From positions 1 through 11,138 of the forward strand of contig PFUC01000025.1 in NCBI GenBank assembly GCA_002789895.1: a DNA stretch of 11,138 nucleotides, given 5' to 3'. This DNA comes from Candidatus Collierbacteria bacterium CG_4_9_14_3_um_filter_43_16. GTDB taxonomy: Bacteria > Patescibacteriota > Microgenomatia > UBA1400 > MFAQ01. Each line of letters starts with the position of its first letter. Positions within the stretch are counted from its first letter, which is position 1. The notes under the pieces are model-generated. The model was not told where the DNA came from. It searched no databases and saw nothing but the letters and a program-made list of their open reading frames with translations. The translations under genes were made by a program, and so were the position numbers. This document shows, piece by piece, positions 5,838-10,668 of this stretch.

Positions 5838-6365
5838 CTAGTTCTGAATGCTGATTTCAGGGACGATGCTACCGGCTGGAATGTGGAAATCGTATTTTGC
5901 AGTACCTATGTCGTTGGGGAATAGTGCAATGTATTTGAACCAGGACTGTGCGAATTCCTTGTGATAGGTGACCAGGTATGCACCACTTTCGACGCCTTGG
6001 TCCTGGATCAGACTGACCAAGTACTGCGCATCGTGAAAGCGGATTACTCGGCCGTCCCGGATGCTATCTCCAACATAATATCGGTAGATATAGTATTGAT
6101 CGGTATCGATGTAACCAGTACCGATAAAGAAACGTCCGTGAAGTGAGGGGTCTCCGAGGTTCAACGTTTCCAGCTTAACGTTCGGATTGGGGACGTCGAT
6201 TGCCGGAAGAGATATTGAGGCGAAAACAAGTACCGGGATGGCCAAAACTGTTGATCCAAGCAACACAAAGAAGGCCATTTCTTTGTCCAAGCTTCGATCC
6301 GGATTTATCCACATTTTTCGGGTCAGATATACCAAGAGGGCGATAATCAAAAGTCCTAGAATCAT
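5838..6365 (-). CDS. Two-TM exported-domain protein, 175 aa
   Basis: Two membrane segments (2-16 and 31-53) joined by a charged cytoplasmic loop (RKMWINPDRSLDKE) leave the C-terminal 54-175 outside if the N-terminus is also outside, or inside if helix 1 starts inside; topology is unresolved. The soluble part is rich in Tyr strands (YYIYRYY 91-97) and contains AYLVTY (129-134), similar to the 136-aa protein at 4237-4647. The pattern Y-rich strand, DG, then YLVTY recalls small membrane proteins seen in Gram-positive bacteria and phages, but no named family can be assigned. ATG 6365 has AAGGAG 6 nt upstream, and a longer in-frame reading to 6500 crosses the promoter. It is divergent from rpsB. 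Confidence 0.78.
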   Translation of the reverse strand: MILGLLIIALLVYLTRKMWINPDRSLDKEMAFFVLLGSTVLAIPVLVFASISLPAIDVPNPNVKLETLNLGDPSLHGRFFIGTGYIDTDQYYIYRYYVGDSIRDGRVIRFHDAQYLVSLIQDQGVESGAYLVTYHKEFAQSWFKYIALFPNDIGTAKYDFHIPAGSIVPEISIQN

Positions 6366-6404
6366 TTTTTGCTCCTTGTTCGAGTGCGATTTGAAATCTA
6401 GTGG

Positions 6405-6433
6405 ATTATAAGACATGTCGCTTATTAATGCAA
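6405..6433 (-). promoter_or_regulatory. Promoter of the 175-aa exported gene
   Basis: Minus strand TTGCAT (6428-6433), 17-bp spacer, TATAAT (6405-6410). Leader about 33 nt with a Shine-Dalgarno. It lies back to back with the rpsB promoter, whose -10 is 8 bp away. Confidence 0.82.
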
Positions 6434-6437
6434 ATTG

Positions 6438-6446
6438 TGGTAAAAT
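6438..6446 (+). promoter_or_regulatory. Extended -10 promoter of rpsB
   Basis: TGGTAAAAT (6438-6446) matches TGnTAnaaT; -35 is weak. Unlike other plus-strand genes here, about 70 nt separate it from the ATG. The leader holds a bulged stem (6474-6480 with 6494-6502) that could mask an AAGGA at 6499-6503, and a five-codon ORF. A role in autogenous control by S2 is conceivable but unproven. Confidence 0.65.
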
Positions 6447-6512
6447 GGGGTTCGAATTAATTAACAGTTTGTCCCTTGGCGAATCTCTGAAAGGCCACAA
6501 GGATTAAAAGAG

Positions 6513-6530
6513 ATGAAAATATATGGCTAA
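6513..6530 (+). other. Five-codon upstream ORF overlapping the rpsB start
   Basis: ATG AAA ATA TAT GGC TAA. An AAGGA (6499-6503) lies 9 nt upstream, a better placed Shine-Dalgarno than any available to rpsB itself. Its stop codon lies just inside rpsB (ATG 6523), so terminating ribosomes could reinitiate at rpsB. Could be chance. Confidence 0.35.
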
Positions 6531-7527
6531 AAAAGCCGAACAAATCGCGGAGGTAAAAACTCCAAAAATCAAAAAATCAAAAACTCAAAATATTGAGTTG
6601 ACTGCTAAGGAAACCGTAAAGAGAGTTGCCCCGGTGAAGAAGACAGCAGCTAAAAAAGCTCCTGTAGTGAAGGCTGAAAAGAAGGTGATAGAGAAGAAAG
6701 TCCCTGTAAAAAAGATGGCTAAAAAGGCGGAGAAGCCGGAAACTGTTGTGGTTGATGGAGTAAAAATTGAAGCAGTTGAGAATACCATAGAAGTAAAAGC
6801 CGAGAAGGTTAAGAAGGAAGCCCCCAATGCAGCTACCACGGTCGAAGAGCTTTTCGAAGCCGGGGCCCACTTCGGTCACGTAGTCAAAAAATGGAATCCC
6901 AAGATGAAAAAGTACCTCTGGGGTGAGAAGAATGGCATTCATATCTTTGATTTGGAAAAAACAGTTGCCGGGACTTCCGAAGCTACCAAAGTCTTGACTG
7001 ATTTAGCCGCCGCTGGGAAGAGAATTGTCTTGGTGGGTACCAAACGACAAGTTAAGCTGATGGTTGAAGAGGAAGGAAAGAGATTGGGAATCCCGTACAT
7101 CAACCAACGTTGGATGGGTGGCTTGATCACCAACTGGAAACAGTTGAAGCAAACCTTGGACAGGCTAAACTCACTAAAACAGAAAAGAGAAGCCGGTCAG
7201 CTCAAGAAGTATACCAAGAAAGAACAGCTTCTTTTTGATAAAGAAATTACCAAGTTAGAAAGAATCGTGGGTGGTATTGCTACCCTGAAGGAAGCCCCCG
7301 AGGTGGTGGTGGTCTTTGATACTCACAAAGAAAAATTGGCCGTCAAAGAAGCTTCAAACAGAGGTGTGACAGTGGTCGGTCTGGTAGACTCAAATGCCAA
7401 TCCGGACCCGGTGGACTACCTGATTCCCATGAATGATGATTCGGCCAAAGCCCTGGAAATAATGGTGAGAGTCTTGGGGCAAGCGATTGAAAATGGAATG
7501 AAAGCAAAAAAGGAAGAGAAAAAATAG
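6523..7527 (+). CDS. rpsB: 30S ribosomal protein S2 with Lys-rich N-terminal extension
   Basis: 334 aa. The S2 fold starts near residue 106: VEELFEAGAHFGH (107-119), then KKWNPKMKKYLWGEKNGIHI, typical of S2, followed by the KRQVK, INQRWMGG and NWKQLKQTL segments and the C-terminal VGLVDSNANPDPVDYLIPMNDDS that are hallmarks of the family. It binds 16S rRNA near the platform of the small subunit. Residues 1-105 are extra compared with the usual ~240-260 aa S2 and are rich in Lys, Ala, Val and Glu with histone-H1-like KKAxAKKA patterns; this part is probably disordered and may touch RNA. The reading frame is continuous, so this is not an assembly error between two genes. ATG 6523 has no strong Shine-Dalgarno. 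It heads the rpsB-tsf-frr cluster. Confidence 0.96.
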   Translation: MAKKAEQIAEVKTPKIKKSKTQNIELTAKETVKRVAPVKKTAAKKAPVVKAEKKVIEKKVPVKKMAKKAEKPETVVVDGVKIEAVENTIEVKAEKVKKEAPNAATTVEELFEAGAHFGHVVKKWNPKMKKYLWGEKNGIHIFDLEKTVAGTSEATKVLTDLAAAGKRIVLVGTKRQVKLMVEEEGKRLGIPYINQRWMGGLITNWKQLKQTLDRLNSLKQKREAGQLKKYTKKEQLLFDKEITKLERIVGGIATLKEAPEVVVVFDTHKEKLAVKEASNRGVTVVGLVDSNANPDPVDYLIPMNDDSAKALEIMVRVLGQAIENGMKAKKEEKK

Positions 7528-7540
7528 ATATTATTTATAT

Positions 7541-7568
7541 AGATTCCCGATCAGGTCGGGAATGACGA
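7541..7568 (+). repeat. Palindromic intergenic repeat, copy A
   Basis: AGATT-CCCGA...TCGGG-AATGACGA, a perfect 7-bp palindrome TTCCCGA/TCGGGAA with a 5-nt loop between rpsB and tsf. It shares the AGATT start and AATGACGA end with copies C-E. Such repeats often give rise to spurious predicted peptides containing SRPDRES on the opposite strand. Confidence 0.75.
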
Positions 7569-7577
7569 TTAAAATAT

Positions 7578-8030
7578 ATGATGGATAAAATTAAGGAATT
7601 AAGGGAAAAGTCCGGTGCCGGGGTCATGGATGCCAAAAAAGCCCTTGAGGAGGCCGGTGGGGATATGGACAAAGCCATTGAGGTTATCCGGGCCAAAGGT
7701 ATGGCCAAAGCGGCCAGCAAATCCGACCGAGAAGTAAACAGCGGAAGGGTATATTGCTACACACATGGCGGTGGCTCGTCTGCTTCGATGGTGGAAGTGG
7801 CTTGTGAAACTGATTTTGTGGCCAAGACTCCCGAGTTTGAGAATCTTTGTAAAGAAGTGGCTCTGCAGGTGGTCTCTATGAACCCCGTAAGCGTCGATGA
7901 GCTTCTAAAACAAGAATATATTCGAGATGGCGGAAAAACGGTTGACGATCTAGTCAATGAGCTAATCGCTAAAACGGGTGAAAATATGCGAGTGATCAGA
8001 TTTGCCAGATTCAAACTGGGGGAAGAGTAA
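7578..8030 (+). CDS. tsf: Elongation factor Ts, short form
   Basis: 150 aa, guanine-nucleotide exchange factor for EF-Tu. The N-terminal UBA-like domain (1-50) has the signature KIKELREKSGAGVMDAKKAL, and the core has the invariant C80-E-TDFVAKTPEF region. E. coli EF-Ts is about 280 aa; the second core subdomain and the coiled-coil are missing here, as in the compact thermophile and CPR forms, and the protein ends with a strand like the usual VRFxRFxLGE. Two adjacent in-frame ATGs (7578, 7581) are possible; the second gives 149 aa and fits a TAAAAT -10 at 7570-7575 five nt before it. No Shine-Dalgarno. It lies 50 nt after rpsB and may also be read from the rpsB promoter. Confidence 0.95.
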   Translation: MMDKIKELREKSGAGVMDAKKALEEAGGDMDKAIEVIRAKGMAKAASKSDREVNSGRVYCYTHGGGSSASMVEVACETDFVAKTPEFENLCKEVALQVVSMNPVSVDELLKQEYIRDGGKTVDDLVNELIAKTGENMRVIRFARFKLGEE

Positions 8031-8036
8031 CATTTT

Positions 8037-8073
8037 CGTCATTGCGAGTTTTGTACTCAAACCGAAGCAATCT
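8037..8073 (-). repeat. Palindromic intergenic repeat, copy B (reverse orientation)
   Basis: On the minus strand it reads AGATTGC...GCAATGACG. Arms ATTGC (8041-8045) and GCAAT (8067-8071) enclose a small hairpin GAGT/ACTC (8046-8058). It sits 6 nt after the tsf stop and could fold in the tsf mRNA 3' end. Confidence 0.7.
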
Positions 8074-8119
8074 CCGCCATTAATGCCATTTAAGCTTTTA
8101 TTTGAAATCTCATTTTTGG

Positions 8120-8154
8120 GGATTGCCACGTCATTTCGTTCTTCACAATGACGA
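8120..8154 (+). repeat. Palindromic intergenic repeat, copy C
   Basis: GGATTGCCACG...CACAATGACGA. Opposite in orientation to copy B; together they make a larger inverted repeat between tsf and the 100-aa gene. It ends 22 nt before ATG 8177. Confidence 0.72.
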
Positions 8155-8160
8155 ATTTTG

Positions 8161-8169
8161 TGGTAAATT
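8161..8169 (+). promoter_or_regulatory. Extended -10 of the 100-aa charged gene, predicted leaderless
   Basis: TGGTAAATT (8161-8169), then 7 nt to ATG 8177. TTCACA (8142-8147), inside repeat copy C, matches -35 at five of six bases with a 16-bp spacer. Confidence 0.6.
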
Positions 8170-8176
8170 TAGAGAT

Positions 8177-8479
8177 ATGAAACCACGAAGTGAACCAATA
8201 TCTGAAGAGGAAAGAGCTGGGTTGGACAAGGGACTGTCAGCATTAGTTTACGCAAAGGACGAAGATGAAAAGAAGAGAGAAAAGGAACTACGTGATGACC
8301 AGGTTGCTCGTCAAGCGGAGGAAAGAAAAAAGAAGGAGACTATCTTGACTGCGCCTGAAGTTAGCGAGTGGCAAAAAGAGGAAAGAAGACTTGAGGCAGA
8401 AGGTGTAGACACTAGACAGCCTGAGACTGTGGTAATGGGAGGCGAGGGAAGGACCGACTGGGATCCAATGAGGAAATAA
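8177..8479 (+). CDS. Charged helical protein, 100 aa, unknown function
   Basis: Extremely rich in Glu, Lys, Arg and Asp with long helix-forming runs (about 27-57, 62-76), no Cys and no membrane segment; the end (VVMGGEGRTDWDPMRK) is less charged. It looks soluble and partly coiled-coil or disordered. It occupies the place between tsf and frr where pyrH (UMP kinase) is found in most bacteria, but shows no kinase motif. A longer in-frame reading from 8102 runs through a repeat and the promoter, so ATG 8177 is preferred; it has an extended -10 seven nt upstream and no Shine-Dalgarno. Confidence 0.7.
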   Translation: MKPRSEPISEEERAGLDKGLSALVYAKDEDEKKREKELRDDQVARQAEERKKKETILTAPEVSEWQKEERRLEAEGVDTRQPETVVMGGEGRTDWDPMRK

Positions 8480-8486
8480 TTTCTAT

Positions 8487-8525
8487 AGATTGCCACAGTC
8501 GCCTGTGGCGACTTCGCAATGACGA
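8487..8525 (+). repeat. Palindromic intergenic repeat, copy D
   Basis: AGATTGCCACAG...CTTCGCAATGACGA. It contains two overlapping perfect 7-bp palindromes that exclude each other: 8492-8498 with 8503-8509, and 8497-8503 with 8507-8513. It ends 22 nt before the frr ATG. Confidence 0.8.
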
Positions 8526-8533
8526 GGTTGGTG

Positions 8534-8539
8534 TAGAAT
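8534..8539 (+). promoter_or_regulatory. -10 element of frr, predicted leaderless
   Basis: TAGAAT (8534-8539), 8 nt before ATG 8548. A TTCGCA (8513-8518) in repeat copy D could act as a weak -35 with a 15-bp spacer. Confidence 0.5.
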
Positions 8540-8547
8540 AAAAACAT

Positions 8548-9108
8548 ATGTTAGAACATGAATTGATTCAGTTATTAAGGCAGAAGTTTGCGAAAGTTAT
8601 CGAAGTGATCGACGAAGATTTTGGGACAGTGAGAGTCGGTCGGGCTAAGCCGGATATGGTCGAGGGTGTCTCTGTACCGGCCTATGGCACTCGCATGAGA
8701 CTGGTGGAAGTGGCTACGATAGTGGCACCGGACACAAATATGTTGATAGTCACCCCATTTGATAGAAGCTTGATGGGAGCAATTGAAAAAGCTATCAGTA
8801 ATAGCGAACTACAGTTATCACCGGCTGTTTCGGGAGATATCATCCGTATTGTAGTGCCGTCGCTGACACAAGAAAGAAGATTGGATTTTGTAAAACTCTT
8901 GAAGCAAAAGACCGAGTCGGGAAAGGTCATGCTGCGTCAGGCGAGGCAAGACGTCAAAGACAAGATAGACGCTCTTAAAGAGATGAAAACAGTTTCGGAA
9001 GATGATATCTTTATGCTTCTTGCCGATCTGGATAAAATCACCGGAGAATTCAATGAGAAGATCGAGGCCATGTGCCGGGCCAAAGAGGACGAGATTATGG
9101 CGGTGTAA
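8548..9108 (+). CDS. frr: Ribosome recycling factor
   Basis: 186 aa, the normal length (about 185). With EF-G it splits post-termination ribosomes. Family features are present along the whole protein: FGTVRVGRAKPDMVEGVSV near 25-43, YGTRMRLVEVATI, NMLIVTPFDRS, and the long helix with LTQERRLDFVKLLKQ (about 106-120) followed by RQARQDVKDKI. The C-terminal helix ends with KEDEIMAV. No Shine-Dalgarno precedes ATG 8548; a -10 lies 8 nt upstream, so a leaderless message is likely. It ends 8 nt from the stop of a converging coiled-coil gene. Confidence 0.96.
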   Translation: MLEHELIQLLRQKFAKVIEVIDEDFGTVRVGRAKPDMVEGVSVPAYGTRMRLVEVATIVAPDTNMLIVTPFDRSLMGAIEKAISNSELQLSPAVSGDIIRIVVPSLTQERRLDFVKLLKQKTESGKVMLRQARQDVKDKIDALKEMKTVSEDDIFMLLADLDKITGEFNEKIEAMCRAKEDEIMAV

Positions 9109-9116
9109 GCGAGATG

Positions 9117-9473
9117 TCAGTGTGAAGTTATTGGTGCTTGGTTCAACTGATGTGGAATTTGTTTACTTGGAGAGGGCGGTTTTTCTAATTTGGTGATGCG
9201 TTTCTTGGACACGTCGTGATCTTCTTTGAGTTCTCGAATGGCGCCAATAATATTTTGTTCCATTCCGTGTAGTTGTAGCCTGATGTCCTTAACATCTGAC
9301 TTGAGTTCGGAGATGTCTGATCTGACTTCTGTAAATTGTCTTTGAACATCCGTAAAGCCAAAGGCGGTTCTGACTTCAGACTCGTCGAGATCTTCCTTGG
9401 TGGCAAAACGTTTGAGATCTTCCTTGGTGGCAAAGATTGTTTTGAGTTTTTTGATGTCATTGTCGGTGATCAT
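9117..9473 (-). CDS. Coiled-coil protein with ATKEDL repeats, 118 aa
   Basis: Unknown function. Residues 10-29 carry two copies of FATKEDL, reminiscent of DUF1640-type coiled-coil proteins. Residues 30-98 are heptad-like (ISELKSDVKDIRLQL, ending KRITKLE) and the last 20 are Pro/Gln-rich. No signal or TM, so probably a cytoplasmic oligomer. It appears paralogous to the 80-aa protein at 5516-5758. Both converge on a housekeeping gene (here frr, 8 nt apart) without a visible terminator, so antisense overlap of transcripts is likely. ATG 9473 has no Shine-Dalgarno and an extended -10 six nt upstream. Confidence 0.75.
   Translation of the reverse strand: MITDNDIKKLKTIFATKEDLKRFATKEDLDESEVRTAFGFTDVQRQFTEVRSDISELKSDVKDIRLQLHGMEQNIIGAIRELKEDHDVSKKRITKLEKPPSPSKQIPHQLNQAPITSH
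9387..9434 (-). repeat. Exact 21-bp tandem repeat inside the coiled-coil gene
   Basis: Identical 21-mers at 9387-9407 and 9414-9434 with a 27-bp period (nine codons) encode the two ATKEDL units. Identity at the DNA level indicates a recent duplication. Confidence 0.85.
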
Positions 9474-9479
9474 ACAATT

Positions 9480-9488
9480 AGTTTATCA
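9480..9488 (-). promoter_or_regulatory. Extended -10 of the 118-aa coiled-coil gene, predicted leaderless
   Basis: Minus strand TGATAAACT (9488 down to 9480), then 6 nt to ATG 9473. No -35 recognised. Confidence 0.58.
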
Positions 9489-9494
9489 AATAAT

Positions 9495-9562
9495 AGATTG
9501 CCGCGCTCCCGCCTGCAAAAGCTGTGCTTTAGCATCTGCGGGCAGGTCGCTCGCAATGACGA
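9495..9562 (+). repeat. Palindromic intergenic repeat, copy E (long form)
   Basis: Same ends as the other copies (AGATTGCC...CTCGCAATGACGA) but about 28 bp longer in the middle. Inner hairpins include AAAGC/GCTTT (9518-9530) and two alternative GC pairings, CCCGC/GCGGG (9508-9512 with 9538-9542) and CCTGC/GCAGG (9512-9516 with 9542-9546). It ends 23 nt before the rseP ATG. Confidence 0.78.
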
Positions 9563-9570
9563 GGATATAT

Positions 9571-9579
9571 TGTTAAGAT
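9571..9579 (+). promoter_or_regulatory. Extended -10 of rseP, predicted leaderless
   Basis: TGTTAAGAT (9571-9579), then 6 nt to ATG 9586. A CTCGCA (9550-9555) at the end of repeat copy E would be a weak -35 with an 18-bp spacer. Confidence 0.6.
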
Positions 9580-9585
9580 AAGAGA

Positions 9586-10668
9586 ATGCAAATTGTTATT
9601 TTTGTTTTGATGCTTTCGGTGTTGGTCTTGGTTCATGAGTTTGGGCACTTTATTATGGCCAGATTGTTTAAGATGAGAGTTGAGGAGTTTGGAATAGGCT
9701 TACCACCCAGAGCCAAGAAACTTTTTACCAGCAAGGGAACGTTGTTTAGTTTGAATTGGTTGCCCATCGGTGGGTTTGTTAAACTTTTTGGAGAAGATAT
9801 GGATGATCCTGTTCAAGCCGGTTCGCCAGAAGCCTTTTTCAATAAGCCGATTTGGCAGAGAGCTGGAGTGTTGACTGCTGGTGTAGTGATGAATTTTCTT
9901 TTAGGTGTATTTGCCTTTGGAATTGTGTATACCTATTTAGGAATTCCGACCAAAACGGACAAAGTAATTGTGGTAGAAGTGGGTAAGAACACTCCGGCCG
10001 AAGCGGCAGGGATAAAAACAGATAGTCAAATAAAAAAGATTACTTTTGAAAACAAGGACGGAGTATTTTCCGGAGTGAACGGTTTTATCAAACAGATTGA
10101 TCCGCTTAAAGGAAAAGAAATTGAGCTAACCTTGGTAACAAAAGAAGGGAAAGAACAAACGGTGAAGATCATACCGAGGCTTACACCCCCACAAGGTGAA
10201 GGAGCATTGGGTGTTGCCTTGTCTGATATAGAAATGAAGATGTATCCTGTTTGGCAAAGACCTTTTAGGGGGATGGTGGTGGGAATGACCGAAGCGTGGG
10301 CTTGGGGAAAAGAAATTGCCATGAGTTTGGGAAAGTTGTTGTGGGGAATCTTAACAGGTAAAGGTGTGCCAAAAGATGTGGCCGGGCCGATTGGAATATA
10401 TCAAGTGAGTAAGCAAGTGTATAAGGTTGGCTGGGTAGCTACACTGCAGTTTATGGCCATCTTATCTATTAACTTAGCCATCCTGAATATCATGCCTTTC
10501 CCAGCGTTGGATGGAGGCAGGGTGTTTTTCTTAGGTATTGAAAAAATTATTGGGAAGAAACTCAAAAACAGAATCGAAGGTTATGTTCACACCGTTGGTA
10601 TGTTCTTTCTTATTGGCCTGATGGTACTGATTACGGTGAGAGACGTTATCAAACTCATTAGACCATGA
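9586..10668 (+). CDS. rseP: RIP metalloprotease RseP (site-2 protease, M50 family)
   Basis: 360 aa, polytopic membrane zinc protease that cuts transmembrane substrates such as anti-sigma factors and signal-peptide remnants. The zinc/catalytic motif H17-E-F-G-H21 lies in the first helix, followed by the conserved WLPIGGFVKLFGE (59-70). Further helices lie at about 95-118, and a PDZ domain spans about 125-200 (EVGKNTPAEAAGI). GPIGI (267-271) precedes the third helix, and NIMPFPALDGGR (301-312) holds the third zinc ligand, Asp309, in the LDG motif. A last membrane segment lies at 335-351. One PDZ domain rather than the two of E. coli RseP, as in many Gram-positive homologues. No Shine-Dalgarno. 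The stop TGA overlaps the next start (ATGA). In many bacteria this gene follows frr-uppS-cdsA-dxr; those three are absent here. Confidence 0.95.
   Translation: MQIVIFVLMLSVLVLVHEFGHFIMARLFKMRVEEFGIGLPPRAKKLFTSKGTLFSLNWLPIGGFVKLFGEDMDDPVQAGSPEAFFNKPIWQRAGVLTAGVVMNFLLGVFAFGIVYTYLGIPTKTDKVIVVEVGKNTPAEAAGIKTDSQIKKITFENKDGVFSGVNGFIKQIDPLKGKEIELTLVTKEGKEQTVKIIPRLTPPQGEGALGVALSDIEMKMYPVWQRPFRGMVVGMTEAWAWGKEIAMSLGKLLWGILTGKGVPKDVAGPIGIYQVSKQVYKVGWVATLQFMAILSINLAILNIMPFPALDGGRVFFLGIEKIIGKKLKNRIEGYVHTVGMFFLIGLMVLITVRDVIKLIRP

Noticed and set aside
6577..6942. Phe/Leu-rich minus-strand frames opposite the rpsB extension, which look like membrane proteins
   Set aside because: Their hydrophobicity simply mirrors Lys codons (AAA/AAG) of the S2 extension on the other strand.
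7535..7720. Minus-strand reading frame of 61 aa opposite the tsf start, ending in SRPDRESI
   Set aside because: Its end is the translated palindromic repeat, a well-known source of spurious peptides, and the rest is antisense to tsf.
7541..9562. Repeat series as a CRISPR array
   Set aside because: Copies are in both orientations, separated by genes, variable inside and without regular spacers.
10660..10668. TGA read as Gly or Trp (recoded genetic code)
   Set aside because: TGA ends rseP at the expected family length and overlaps a start codon whose frame stays open for 158 codons; Trp uses TGG throughout.
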